Assembly (NCBI GenBank): GCA_017623815.1 | Contig: JAGAOK010000029.1 | Location: 1 to 34,782, forward strand | From: Lachnospiraceae bacterium | Lineage (GTDB): Bacteria; Bacillota; Clostridia; Lachnospirales; Lachnospiraceae | Length of the DNA stretch: 34,782 bases | Direction of reading: 5' to 3' | In this document: positions 1 to 7,842 of the stretch, piece by piece | Numbering within the stretch: the stretch's first letter is position 1 | Layout: each line of letters starts with the position of its first letter | Made by a program: the position numbers and the translations under genes | Notes under the pieces: generated by a model | Seen by the model: only the letters and a program-made list of their open reading frames with translations | Databases searched by the model: none | Told to the model about the DNA's origin: nothing

Positions 1-17
1 AATTCCTTTTCAGATGC

Positions 18-46
18 TTGAACGCATCCCACAAAAAGTATATAAT
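18..46 (+). promoter_or_regulatory. Sigma-A type promoter of the RsmF-like gene
   Basis: TTGAAC at 18-23 and a perfect TATAAT at 41-46 are separated by 17 nt. Transcription would begin near 53, about 35 nt upstream of the ATG at 88. An AAAGGAG ribosome binding site follows just before the start codon. Confidence 0.75.
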
Positions 47-87
47 TCTTTTAATTGTGATGCAAGAAAAAACAAAGGAGTTTATCT

Positions 88-1488
88 ATGTCTTTCCCAT
101 TACCGCAGGATTTTATGAAACGTATGCAGGAAATGCTGGGCTCAGAGTACGACGCATTTTTGCAAAGTTATGAAAATACAAATTATCAGGCACTTCGGGT
201 CAACCGTTTAAAAGGGACGGTCGAAGATTTCCTTAATACCTTTGAGTTCTCCGAGAATCTTTCCCCTGTTACATGGGCCTGTGACGGATTCTATTATCCG
301 GAAACGCTAAGGCCCGGCAAGCATCCGTATCATGAAGCCGGAGTCTATTACATTCAGGAACCAAGCGCCATGATGCCCGCTGCCCTCCTTGATGCGCAGC
401 CCGGAGAAAGGGTTTTGGATTTGTGCGCTGCACCTGGCGGAAAAAGCACTCAGATTGCTTCTGCCATGCAACAGCAGGGGATTCTGGTCAGTAACGAAAT
501 CCATCCTGCCAGAGCGAAAATTCTATCCGAAAATATAGAACGTATGGGGATACGCAATGCGATTGTCACAAACGAATCGCCGCAGACACTTTCCCCGCGT
601 TTTCCTTCTTATTTTGATCGCATCATGGTAGATGCACCTTGCTCCGGAGAAGGAATGTTCCGCAAAAATGACGAGGCCGTTTCTCAGTGGAGTCCGGAAA
701 ATGTACAACTTTGTGCGGATCGTCAGGATGAAATTTTAGACTGTGCAGATCAGATGCTAAGACCGGGCGGAACTTTGGTATATTCAACCTGCACCTTTGC
801 AACTGCCGAAAACGAAGGTAGTATTTCCCGATTTACTGCCCGTCATCCGGAATATGAAGTCATTGATCAAAAAAGGCTCTGGCCGCATAAGATAAAAGGC
901 GAAGGACATTTTGTTGCCGTTCTTAAGAAAAGGGAACTTTCCGGCTCTGCTACTTTCGTCCATGCTGTCAACACCGGAAAATGTGATATTCTTCTTCGGG
1001 ACAACCGGTTAGAAACAGGAAACAGCAACACGAAAAAGAAAGAGAAAAAGAAAGGGCTTTCGCAACCTGACCTGACCCCGATTCAGGAATTCCTTACGAC
1101 AACACTCTCTGTTTCTCTTTCCGGAAAAATCGAAACCTTCGGCGAACAGATTTATCTGCTTCCGGAAGATGCTCCGTCCCTTGCAGGTCTGCGCGTACTG
1201 CGCGCCGGACTTCATCTCGGAACGCTTCTCAAAAATCGTTTTGAGCCGTCGCATGCCCTTGCACTTTCACTTCACCCGGGGGATGTCGTTTGCAAAGTTA
1301 TGTTAACCTCTTCCCGCATTGAAGATGTTCGGACTGCTTGCGATTTTATCGGCGGACAAACCTTCCCTTATGCCGACGCAAAAGGCTGGCATTTCATCTG
1401 CCTTGACGGTTACGGACTCGGCTGGGGAAAAGCCGCCGGCGGTATTATGAAAAATCATTATCCGAAAGGATTGCGAAAAATTCTATAA
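88..1488 (+). CDS. RsmF/RsmB-family rRNA (cytosine-C5) methyltransferase
   Basis: SAM-dependent m5C methyltransferase of the NOL1/NOP2/Sun family, expected to modify rRNA in the cytoplasm. The 466-residue product has an N-terminal RNA-binding part (about 1-85) and a Rossmann methyltransferase core. The SAM-binding motif is LCAAPGGKST near 112-121. The two family cysteines are present: DAPCSGEGMF (C185) and YSTCTFA (C235, the expected nucleophile). A lysine-rich linker (about 310-323) leads to a C-terminal RsmF/PUA-like module ending in GWGKAAGG and YPKGLR, the architecture typical of Firmicute RsmF-like proteins of 450-480 residues. AAAGGAG sits 7 nt before the ATG. The gene stands alone behind its own promoter and converges on argC across a shared terminator. 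The exact rRNA position modified cannot be read from sequence. Confidence 0.92.
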   Translation: MSFPLPQDFMKRMQEMLGSEYDAFLQSYENTNYQALRVNRLKGTVEDFLNTFEFSENLSPVTWACDGFYYPETLRPGKHPYHEAGVYYIQEPSAMMPAALLDAQPGERVLDLCAAPGGKSTQIASAMQQQGILVSNEIHPARAKILSENIERMGIRNAIVTNESPQTLSPRFPSYFDRIMVDAPCSGEGMFRKNDEAVSQWSPENVQLCADRQDEILDCADQMLRPGGTLVYSTCTFATAENEGSISRFTARHPEYEVIDQKRLWPHKIKGEGHFVAVLKKRELSGSATFVHAVNTGKCDILLRDNRLETGNSNTKKKEKKKGLSQPDLTPIQEFLTTTLSVSLSGKIETFGEQIYLLPEDAPSLAGLRVLRAGLHLGTLLKNRFEPSHALALSLHPGDVVCKVMLTSSRIEDVRTACDFIGGQTFPYADAKGWHFICLDGYGLGWGKAAGGIMKNHYPKGLRKIL

Positions 1489-1502
1489 ACAGAAATACGC
1501 AA

Positions 1503-1553
1503 AAAAGCGCGGCTTCCATCACATACCAGTCATGGGAACTGCGCTTTTCTTTC
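1503..1553. terminator. Bidirectional terminator between convergent genes
   Basis: AAAAGCGC (1503-1510) pairs with GCGCTTTT (1541-1548), and the loop contains further complementarity (TTCCA against TGGGAA). A-tracts on one side and T-tracts on the other make it usable from both the methyltransferase and argC directions. Confidence 0.75.
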
Positions 1554-1573
1554 ATTCTTTCCATGTCTTCCGA

Positions 1574-2521
1574 CTATAAATCAAGACCTTTGTCTTCTTC
1601 ACATCCAAGCAAAATATTCAGACACTGGATTGCCGCACCGGACGCTCCTTTTCCGAGATTATCAAACTGTGCGGAAACTACAATTCGCTCTTCATTTCCT
1701 GTCACATAAATCTTAAGTCCGTCCCAACCGGACAAACCGTTTCCTGCCAGAAATCCGCTCGCAGCAATTTCGTCATCCGGCTTGCTTACTTGAACAAATT
1801 TCTGTCCGTCGTAATACTTGGCATAGAATGCAAGCAGGGACTGCGGCGAATGCTCACCTTCAAGCATATCTGCATACAGCGGGAGTGACACTACCATACC
1901 GCTGTAATAGTCATCAATGATCGGTGAAAAGAGCGGAGTACGCTCAATTCCTGTAATTGCCTTCATTTCTTTTAAATGCTTATGCTGCTGAGCAAGTGCA
2001 TATTCTCTTCCTGCCGAAAGTTCCTTCGGTCGATTTTCATCCTCATAGGCTGCAATCGTCTTTTTTCCTGCACCGCTGTATCCGGAAAGTGCAAAGCTGG
2101 AAACCGGATAGTCTTTTGGCAGAATGCCTGCTGCAACCAATGGGTAAACCAAAGAAATAAATCCGGTTGCATAACATCCCGGCACTGCAATTCGTTTTCC
2201 GTTTTTGATATTTTCTCTATGGGTATCGGAAAGTTCCGGGAATCCGTATGCCCATCCTTCCTGTGTACGGTGTGCGGTAGATGCATCGATAATCACCACG
2301 TTTTCATTTTCCACCAGCGACACGGACTCTCTTGCCGCCTCATCCGGAAGACATAAAAATGTAACATCGGATGCATTGATCATTTTCTTTCTCTCTGCCG
2401 GATCCTTGCGAAGCTCCGGGGCAATGCGCATGATTTCTATATCATCACGTCTCTTAAATCTTTCATATATTCTTAATCCTGTGGTTCCTTCACTTCCGTC
2501 AATAAATACTTTCGTCTTCAA
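1574..2521 (-). CDS. argC: N-acetyl-gamma-glutamyl-phosphate reductase, type 2
   Basis: Catalyses NADPH-dependent reduction of N-acetylglutamyl phosphate to the semialdehyde, the third step of arginine biosynthesis. The N-terminus (KVFIDGSEGTTGLRIYERF) carries the dinucleotide-binding loop, and the active-site cysteine lies in VPGCYATGF (C116). The length of 315 residues and the SEGTTG form match the shorter type 2 ArgC family rather than the roughly 345-residue type 1. The start is TTG: AGAGGAG lies 8 nt upstream, while the only nearby ATG (inside the same ribosome binding site) is out of frame and hits a stop after three codons. No other arginine gene is in the window, so it is unlinked here from argJBDF. 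A promoter lies at 2557-2585. Confidence 0.93.
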   Translation of the reverse strand: MKTKVFIDGSEGTTGLRIYERFKRRDDIEIMRIAPELRKDPAERKKMINASDVTFLCLPDEAARESVSLVENENVVIIDASTAHRTQEGWAYGFPELSDTHRENIKNGKRIAVPGCYATGFISLVYPLVAAGILPKDYPVSSFALSGYSGAGKKTIAAYEDENRPKELSAGREYALAQQHKHLKEMKAITGIERTPLFSPIIDDYYSGMVVSLPLYADMLEGEHSPQSLLAFYAKYYDGQKFVQVSKPDDEIAASGFLAGNGLSGWDGLKIYVTGNEERIVVSAQFDNLGKGASGAAIQCLNILLGCEEDKGLDL

Positions 2522-2536
2522 AAAATCATCTCCTCT
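2522..2536 (-). promoter_or_regulatory. Ribosome binding site that fixes the TTG start of argC
   Basis: AGAGGAG (complement of 2530-2536) is followed by 8 nt and TTG. The intervening ATG is out of frame with argC and opens only ATG-ATT-TTT-TGA, so the UUG start is well supported. Confidence 0.75.
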
Positions 2537-2556
2537 TTTGGCATATGTATTTTAAC

Positions 2557-2585
2557 ATCATATACTCTAAACCTAATTATTTCAA
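2557..2585 (-). promoter_or_regulatory. Sigma-A type promoter of argC
   Basis: Reading the minus strand, TTGAAA (2580-2585), a 17-nt spacer and TATGAT (2557-2562) form a good promoter. The leader before the TTG start is about 30 nt. I could not recognise an ArgR box. Confidence 0.65.
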
Positions 2586-2602
2586 GCATTTTTTGCAGTT
2601 AT

Positions 2603-3664
2603 CTACACATCAGAGCGAACGGCCCAACGCATCTTCGTCGATTTAGCACGCGGATTCATGGCACATTCCTGCACGCTCGGGCGAATCACATCCTCACACA
2701 CTTCCGTGTAGATCCCCTGTTTCTTGAGTTGTTTAAATGATTTTTTTACCAATCTATCCTCACCGGAATGGAAGGTCAGAATCGCCGCCCTTCCGCCCGG
2801 AGCAAGTGCATCCGGAAGTGCATCCAGAAAGGCATAAAGCACTTCAAACTCACTGTTTACATCAATACGCAGCGCCTGAAACGTACGCTGACAGGATTTC
2901 TTCACTGCTTCTTTTCTCTCTTTTTCCGGGAGCTTTATCAGTGCTTTTTCAATCAGTTCGCGAAGTCGGGTTGTGGTATCCACTTTTTTGCCGGAACGAA
3001 GTTCCCGCATAACCGTCTGTGCAATCTCATGTGCGTACGGTTCATCGGAATTTTCTATCATCATCCATGCAAACTCTTCTTCGGAAAGTTCCGTAAGACG
3101 CTCCGCCGCACTGACACCCTCCTGCGGATTCAGTCTAAGATCCAGCGGTCCGTCGATTTTATAGGAAAAACCACGTTCCGGATTATCAATCTGCATGGAA
3201 GATACGCCGAGATCCGCCAGAATAAAATCAAACGGTCCGTGCTGCCTTGCGACCTCGGAAAGATTGGCAAAATTCGTATTGATGACCGTAAGAACCTCTT
3301 CTCCATAGCCCTGCTGCCTAAGGCGCGCCGTCGTTTTCTCAATTTCAATCGGATCGATATCAAGACCGTAAATGTGCCCATTTCCTTCTAAGCAGTTTAG
3401 CATGGCCTTGGTATGTCCGCCGTATCCGAGCGTTGCATCCAGCCCTTTTTGTCCCGGTTTTATCTGCAAAAAATCCAGAATTTCATTTACACAGATAGAA
3501 ATATGCATCCCCGCCGGGGTGCTTCCTTTGCGAATTACCTTTTCGATGGTATCCGCATACTTCTCCGGGTTATGTTCTTTATACTTTTCATGAAAACTGC
3601 GCGGATGCGTTCCTTTATAACGCACCCGCCGCTTATGTGTCTGATTTTGATTTTGGTTATCCAT
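2603..3664 (-). CDS. RsmH-family 16S rRNA (cytosine-N4) methyltransferase, probable paralog outside the division cluster
   Basis: SAM-dependent methyltransferase of the MraW/RsmH family, which N4-methylates C1402 of 16S rRNA in the P site. Family landmarks: GLDATLGYGGHTKAML (SAM motif, about 74-89), GLDIDP (100-105), ADLGVSSMQIDNPERGFSY, and ILTFHSGEDRLVKKSF near the C-terminus. At 353 residues it is longer than usual (about 310) owing to a basic, polar extension of about 52 residues before the conserved MHIS start. Some motifs deviate from canonical RsmH (GYGGH for GRGGH, FHSGEDR for FHSLEDR). It lies 16 nt downstream of an ABC permease gene instead of in an mraZ-mraW-fts cluster, so a second, canonical rsmH elsewhere in the genome is likely. 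AAAGGA precedes the ATG by about 12 nt. Confidence 0.88.
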   Translation of the reverse strand: MDNQNQNQTHKRRVRYKGTHPRSFHEKYKEHNPEKYADTIEKVIRKGSTPAGMHISICVNEILDFLQIKPGQKGLDATLGYGGHTKAMLNCLEGNGHIYGLDIDPIEIEKTTARLRQQGYGEEVLTVINTNFANLSEVARQHGPFDFILADLGVSSMQIDNPERGFSYKIDGPLDLRLNPQEGVSAAERLTELSEEEFAWMMIENSDEPYAHEIAQTVMRELRSGKKVDTTTRLRELIEKALIKLPEKERKEAVKKSCQRTFQALRIDVNSEFEVLYAFLDALPDALAPGGRAAILTFHSGEDRLVKKSFKQLKKQGIYTEVCEDVIRPSVQECAMNPRAKSTKMRWAVRSDV

Positions 3665-3680
3665 ATCTAACTTCTGTCCT

Positions 3681-4343
3681 TTAATATTCTTTTTTCTCCA
3701 TTATTTTGACAGAACATGCATAAGAAATCAAGAGGCCGATAATAGCTACTGCAAAAAATACGATGCCAACAGCTGACGGACCGATTTCTTTTACTTTTTC
3801 TAACAGGTTATTCACCTGCTCCGGGTTTTTCTCTACAATCTTCGAAGCAATCACTCCAATGGCTGCAGCAATACCTGCTACAATGAAAATCACCAGTTTT
3901 GCTTTTTCTGAACCGAACTTCAGCTGAAGCGGAAGAAGTACTTCCCACATTATAAGTGCTACCGGGAAAATAACGACTCCCGAAAAAAGGATATCCGCTA
4001 TCGTTCCGCCTGCTTTTTCACTCAAAATGAAAATATAAGCCACATTTACCAGTGCCGCCAGAAGCCATCCTGTCACAGCTGTTAACAATCCAAGTGCATA
4101 TTTTTCGCGCACATATGTTTTTCTGTCCACCGGAAGCGTAAACAAAAACGCCATTCCGTTATCAAAATCATCGTAAGAAATCGTGCTCACTGTCATAAAG
4201 AGCAGAATCATCATGGTGTAGGTTACGATAAATCCCGGATCCATATCAAGTGCCGGAAACATCGCTATAATTACCAGTACCATAAGTAATGTTGTTTTCT
4301 GTCTTGTCATTAATTTCCAATCTTTAATCAATAAACCTTTCAT
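3681..4343 (-). CDS. ABC-2 type transporter permease
   Basis: A 220-residue integral membrane protein with about six hydrophobic segments, beginning MKGLLIKDWKLMTRQK, the usual cytoplasmic start of ABC-2 permeases. A segment near 55-80 (TISYDDFDNGMAFLFTLPVDRKTYVREKY, shortened here to YDDFDNGMAFLFTLPVDR) is typical of this family in YtrA-regulated exporters. It starts 3 nt after the stop of the ATPase gene, so the two are cotranscribed and presumably form one exporter. The substrate is unknown. Such GntR-linked systems are often induced by cell-envelope-active peptides or antibiotics, which is family knowledge and not shown here. Confidence 0.88.
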   Translation of the reverse strand: MKGLLIKDWKLMTRQKTTLLMVLVIIAMFPALDMDPGFIVTYTMMILLFMTVSTISYDDFDNGMAFLFTLPVDRKTYVREKYALGLLTAVTGWLLAALVNVAYIFILSEKAGGTIADILFSGVVIFPVALIMWEVLLPLQLKFGSEKAKLVIFIVAGIAAAIGVIASKIVEKNPEQVNNLLEKVKEIGPSAVGIVFFAVAIIGLLISYACSVKIMEKKEY

Positions 4344-4346
4344 CTT

Positions 4347-5192
4347 CTATTCCCCCTGAATCATTAATGTAAATACGTCGTCAATATTTCCTTTTTCAAT
4401 CGCAACATCCGGATAATTTTCCGCATAAAATGCTTTTTCCTTGGTAAGGCAAAGGTAACCGTTGTTGTCTTTTCTCGTTTTCATCACGTACTGCTTTTCT
4501 ATCTTTTCGTACTGCTGCTGTGTCAGTTTTAACACTCCGTAGTCTGCAAGCAGAACATCTGTCTCTTCATGCATAAGAATTTTTCCGTTGTCAATCATAT
4601 AAAGATCGTCACAAAGTGTTTCTAAGTCACTAGAAATATGAGAGCTGATCAAAATGCTTCTTTCCTCTACTTCCATGTACTCTCTGAGAAGATCCAGAAT
4701 CTCATTTCTCGCCATGACATCCAGTCCGCTGGTCGGCTCATCCATAATCAGAAGTTCTGCTTTATGTGAAATTGCCACAAGCACTTTCAACTTAGCTGCC
4801 ATACCGGTTGAAAAATCCTTGATTGGCTTTTTCAACGGAAGTTCCATCTTTTCACAGTTCTTCTTAAATGTTTCTTCCTCGAACTCTTGGTACATATTTC
4901 TCAAAACCGGAATGATATCTTCAATGGTAAGCCATCCGCTGAAACTTGAGTTGGAAAGAACCACTCCCAGTTTTTCTTTTTCCTTATTCGTCAAAGCCTC
5001 CGCCGGCTTACCATCCAGCAAGATTTCTCCGCCTTCTACTTTGATAAGTCCCAGTATCGATTTAAATGTTGTACTCTTTCCGGCTCCGTTCTTTCCAACC
5101 AGTCCGGTAATCTGTCCCGGCAAAACTTCGATGGAAACATCGAGTCCGAATTTCCCATATGTTTTTTGAATTCCTTTTACCTGTAATTCCAT
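4347..5192 (-). CDS. ABC transporter ATP-binding protein
   Basis: Nucleotide-binding subunit that powers the adjacent permease. The 281-residue protein has Walker A GKNGAGKST (33-41), a signature loop of the form DFSTGMAAKLKV, Walker B LLIMDEPTSGLD and the H-loop ILISSH. A C-terminal 60-70 residue extension follows the ATPase core, as in the YtrB/CcmA-like exporter group. The canonical LSGG is here FSTG, common in this subfamily. It lies 27 nt downstream of the gntR gene and 3 nt upstream of the permease gene, in the order regulator-ATPase-permease. Confidence 0.92.
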   Translation of the reverse strand: MELQVKGIQKTYGKFGLDVSIEVLPGQITGLVGKNGAGKSTTFKSILGLIKVEGGEILLDGKPAEALTNKEKEKLGVVLSNSSFSGWLTIEDIIPVLRNMYQEFEEETFKKNCEKMELPLKKPIKDFSTGMAAKLKVLVAISHKAELLIMDEPTSGLDVMARNEILDLLREYMEVEERSILISSHISSDLETLCDDLYMIDNGKILMHEETDVLLADYGVLKLTQQQYEKIEKQYVMKTRKDNNGYLCLTKEKAFYAENYPDVAIEKGNIDDVFTLMIQGE

Positions 5193-5219
5193 GTTCTATC
5201 CTCCAAAATAAATCTTTTC

Positions 5220-5591
5220 TTAATCTTCCAAAATAATCTGAAACAGCTCGGTGATCTCCTCATCACTCATGCCGCAGCTTCTGCCCTTCCGGATGGCCCC
5301 TTCCAGATCCGCTTCCACTTCTTTTTTCTTTTCTTCCAGCATAAGTTCCTGATTCGCACTTGTTACAAATGTTCCCTTTCCGTGAACCGTTGCAACAAAT
5401 CCTTCCCTTTCAAGCTCATCATAGGCTTTCTTGACCGTCAGCGCGCTGACCCTCAGGTCTTTCGCCAAAGCTCTTACCGAAGGAAGCATATCCCCTTCTT
5501 TTCTTTCACCGTTCATGATCTGCGTTTTAATCTGCCCGACCATCTGCTCATAAATCGGCGTCATCGATGAATTGTTAATTATAATTCCCAT
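5220..5591 (-). CDS. GntR family regulator, YtrA subfamily
   Basis: A short (123-residue) regulator. The winged helix (about 1-75) shows PIYEQMVGQIKTQIMNGE, LPSVRALAKDLRVSALTVKK and DELEREGFVATVHGKGTFV. A minimal C-terminal helical stretch replaces the large FadR/HutC ligand domains, which defines the YtrA group. These proteins typically repress their own ABC transporter operon, and here the gene is first in a GntR-ATPase-permease run. AAAGGAGGG lies 5 nt before the ATG. The promoter immediately upstream contains a perfect inverted repeat between -35 and -10 that is the likely operator. Confidence 0.92.
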   Translation of the reverse strand: MGIIINNSSMTPIYEQMVGQIKTQIMNGERKEGDMLPSVRALAKDLRVSALTVKKAYDELEREGFVATVHGKGTFVTSANQELMLEEKKKEVEADLEGAIRKGRSCGMSDEEITELFQIILED

Positions 5592-5614
5592 GGCGTCCCT
5601 CCTTTGTTGTAAAC

Positions 5615-5648
5615 ACTATATAACAGTTTAGAACTGTTGTCAACTGTT
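5615..5648 (-). promoter_or_regulatory. Promoter with probable YtrA-type operator between -35 and -10
   Basis: On the minus strand TTGACA (5638-5643) and TATAGT (5615-5620) are 17 nt apart. The spacer is filled by a perfect inverted repeat, AACAGTT (5622-5628) TAG AACTGTT (5632-5638). A third copy of the half-site, AACTGTT, lies at 5642-5648 overlapping the -35. Binding here would block RNA polymerase, consistent with autorepression by the adjacent GntR protein. Confidence 0.8.
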
Positions 5649-5676
5649 TTATGGTGTTTATTTGAAATTTTTTTGA

Positions 5677-5910
5677 GCCGGGCGTGTTCAAGCCTAAAAA
5701 CAGACGGTGGGAGCTTGCTCACGACCGGATGATTTTGGGCACGAACACATGCGGCGAATGCCGCACATCGAGCGGGCTTGGCACGCGAGATGGCGCCCGG
5801 CGGGACAGTGGCGTGGCGGCTACCGAGCGGGCTTGGCACGCGAGATGACGCCCGGCAGGCAGTGGCGTGGCGGCTACCGAGCGGGCTTGGCACGCGAGAT
5901 GACGCCCGGC
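5677..5910. repeat. GC-rich intergenic element with 54/55-bp tandem repeats and 9-bp terminal inverted repeats
   Basis: A GC-rich island within an AT-rich intergenic region. Repeat units begin CGAGCGGGCTTGGCACGCGA at 5769, 5824 and 5878: 55 bp, 54 bp and a third, partial copy of about 33 bp. GCCGGGCGT at 5677-5685 is the reverse complement of ACGCCCGGC at 5902-5910 (and at 5848-5856). A stem TGCGGC/GCCGCA with a GAAT loop lies at 5750-5765. Open reading frames through it read only as repeat translations and overlap the GntR promoter, so I treat it as a non-coding repeat element. Confidence 0.7.
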
Positions 5911-6010
5911 GCTTCTCTTTTTCCCCCTCCGCCGGCATGCCTCGGTCTATACAAATTTTTTATCCTTTTGGAATCCCTTTTTTCCGGTTTTTAGCGTATT
6001 TTTTGCAAAA

Positions 6011-6100
6011 AAAGTATCTATAGGAAAAAATTGCTTCACCAGAATCCCTTTTTTCAAAAAAAGTGGATCTGAAAACAATATTTTTTTCTATAGATACTTT
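6011..6100. repeat. Long near-perfect palindrome (about 90 bp)
   Basis: The left arm 6011-6031 (AAAGTATCTATAG, then G and A6T) matches the reverse complement of 6080-6100 with one mismatch in 21. The inner 48 nt continue to pair imperfectly (TTGCTTC with GAAAACAA, AGAATCC with GGATCT, then T6 against A7), so the whole unit folds into one long hairpin. The motif GAATCCCTTTTTTC also occurs as a direct copy at 5971. It lies downstream of the minus-strand gene at 6159. It could be a terminator or a MITE-like palindromic repeat. The rest of the 5592-6158 stretch, apart from the GntR promoter and the GC-rich element, shows nothing I can name. Confidence 0.75.
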
Positions 6101-6158
6101 ACAGTTCTTTTTTACTTCTATCTTAAAGTTTTATCCTCGCTTCATCACTTCTTACTAC

Positions 6159-6770
6159 TCACATTCGCCCCAATTCGGTAGGCAAATCATCCCAAAGCTG
6201 CGTTCTTGTCCTATTATGTTTAAACTTTTCCAGAATCTTCGGATCCGGATCCGGAAAAATCACCAGCCCGTCTTCCTCTCCTTTTTCCGCCCGCACCGGA
6301 AATGCAAGTTTCTCTTCATCCAAAGAAAACTGCGCATTCACACCTTCTTTGTTTCCCCTCGCATCAAGGCGTATCCACTTCTCATATTCCCTGACATACA
6401 CTCCATTGAGTCCGTGATAAATCAAAACAGGGGCTGTTTCATCATCCAAAATCAATTTCTGGTAACAGAATCCCGCCGGAATGTATTTACAGCGCAGCAG
6501 TGCAGCCAGCAGGTGGGACTTTGCAAAACAAATCCCGTGTCCTGTCTCCAAAACTTCCGAAGCAGAACAGGTTAAAACATCTTCCCCTGCATCTGCAGAA
6601 TGAGAAATCTGATCTCGCACAAATTCATACACCTTTTTTATGTATTCTGTTTCGTCTGCAGATTCCCGATACAAGGAATCTGCAAGCTGTGCAATCTTTT
6701 CATTTCCGAAATCTACTATTTTATCTGCTTTTACATATTCTTCTATATTGTCTGTAAACAACTTTATCAT
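6159..6770 (-). CDS. Transglutaminase-like cysteine protease superfamily protein
   Basis: A 203-residue protein with a bacterial transglutaminase-like core. The putative catalytic triad is visible: Cys81 in ETGHGICFAKSHLLAALLR, His119 in LIYHGLNGVY and Asp136 in WIRLDARGN, in the order and spacing of the family. There is no signal peptide or membrane segment, so it is probably cytoplasmic, acting as a peptidase or amidase on an unknown substrate. GAAGG lies about 8 nt before the ATG. It follows cysK by 40 nt on the same strand and may share its transcript; no functional link is apparent. Confidence 0.85.
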   Translation of the reverse strand: MIKLFTDNIEEYVKADKIVDFGNEKIAQLADSLYRESADETEYIKKVYEFVRDQISHSADAGEDVLTCSASEVLETGHGICFAKSHLLAALLRCKYIPAGFCYQKLILDDETAPVLIYHGLNGVYVREYEKWIRLDARGNKEGVNAQFSLDEEKLAFPVRAEKGEEDGLVIFPDPDPKILEKFKHNRTRTQLWDDLPTELGRM

Positions 6771-6810
6771 ACTTATACCTTCGCTTCCCCGTTCCTTTAC
6801 TCCTTATAAC

Positions 6811-7758
6811 TCATTCTATACAAGTCTCCTGAAACATCGGCGTCGACAAATAACGATCACCTGAATCAGGAAGAAGCACTACAATGTTTTTCCCTTTGTT
6901 TTCCGGACGACGCGCAAGCTGACCTGCTGCCCAAAGCGCTGCGCCGGACGAAATACCGACAAGCACCCCTTCCGTGCGCGCAAGCTGTCTTCCCTGTGCA
7001 AACGCATCTTCCGAAGAAACCGTGATCACCTCGTCATACACAGAAGTATTTAATAAAGACGGCACAAATCCCGCACCGATTCCCTGAATCCCATGCGGAC
7101 CTGCTACTCCTCCGGAAAGCACAGGTGAATCTGACGGTTCCACAGCTACAACCTTAACAGCCGGGTTCCTACTCTTTAAATACTCTCCGACTCCTGTAAT
7201 CGTTCCGCCGGTTCCGACACCTGCCACAAAAATATCCACCTTACCTTCCGTCTGCTCCCAGATTTCCGGTCCGGTTGTCTCTCTGTGCGCCTGTGCATTT
7301 GCCGGATTGTCAAACTGTCCGAGAATCATAGCTCCCGGAATCTGCTCTGCAAGCTCCTGTGCTTTTGCAATCGCTCCGCTCATTCCCTTTGCGCCTTCTG
7401 TCAGCACAAGTTCTGCGCCGTAAGCGCGCAGGAGCGTCCTTCGTTCCACACTCATCGTTTCCGGAAGTGTCAAAATCGCACGATATCCTTTTGCCGCTGC
7501 CACAATTGCCAGACCGATTCCGGTATTTCCGCTGGTCGGCTCAATAATTGTCGCTCCCAGTTTCAGTTTCCCGCTTTTTTCCGCATCCTCAATCATATAA
7601 AGCGCCGCTCTGTCTTTGACCGATCCCGCCGGATTGAGATATTCAAGTTTTGCCAAAATAACTGCATCTGTAATATTCTCTTTTTCCTGATAGTGATGCA
7701 ATTGCATCAAAGGAGTATTCCCAATGATCTCTGATGCACTGTGTACAATTTTTTCCAT
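6811..7758 (-). CDS. cysK: Cysteine synthase A (O-acetylserine sulfhydrylase)
   Basis: PLP enzyme that replaces the acetyl group of O-acetylserine with sulfide to make cysteine. The 315-residue product has the PLP-lysine motif [11 protein letters not shown] (K48), the substrate loop [11 protein letters not shown], the phosphate-binding glycine loop GTGGTITG and GISSGAA near the end. I start at 7758 because AGGAGGTAAT precedes that ATG at ideal distance; the open frame continues 12 codons upstream to 7794, but that stretch runs into the trpS terminator hairpin and has no ribosome binding site. No T-box or S-box is possible in the 84 nt upstream. A CymR-type control site was not recognised. Confidence 0.93.
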   Translation of the reverse strand: MEKIVHSASEIIGNTPLMQLHHYQEKENITDAVILAKLEYLNPAGSVKDRAALYMIEDAEKSGKLKLGATIIEPTSGNTGIGLAIVAAAKGYRAILTLPETMSVERRTLLRAYGAELVLTEGAKGMSGAIAKAQELAEQIPGAMILGQFDNPANAQAHRETTGPEIWEQTEGKVDIFVAGVGTGGTITGVGEYLKSRNPAVKVVAVEPSDSPVLSGGVAGPHGIQGIGAGFVPSLLNTSVYDEVITVSSEDAFAQGRQLARTEGVLVGISSGAALWAAGQLARRPENKGKNIVVLLPDSGDRYLSTPMFQETCIE

Positions 7759-7772
7759 AATTACCTCCTGCT

Positions 7773-7810
7773 TACAAAAATAAACAGCCCACACATACAG
7801 TATGGGCTGT
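7773..7810 (-). terminator. Rho-independent terminator of trpS
   Basis: Arms ACAGCCCA (7784-7791) and TGGGCTGT (7803-7810) form an 8-bp stem, followed on the minus strand by TTATTTTTG. It lies 33 nt after the trpS stop and just before the cysK ribosome binding site, so cysK transcription must either read through or start very close to its ATG. Confidence 0.8.
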
Positions 7811-7842
7811 CAATTGCACTTTTATTTGTCTGTCACTTTGCT

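Noticed and set aside
1957..2555. Several plus-strand frames opposite argC
   Set aside because: Antisense shadows of argC without ribosome binding sites or recognisable domains; the same holds for frames opposite rsmH, the LRR gene, pilT and the symporter.
5769..5910. Possible CRISPR array
   Set aside because: Units are contiguous 54/55-bp tandem copies with no unique spacers and no cas genes.
5579..5938. 119-codon minus-strand frame with repeated SSRVPSPLGSRHAT
   Set aside because: It is the translation of the 54/55-bp DNA repeat, crosses the GntR promoter and lacks a ribosome binding site.
7759..7794. N-terminal extension of CysK
   Set aside because: It runs into the trpS terminator stem, and an ideal AGGAGGT lies before the internal ATG at 7758.
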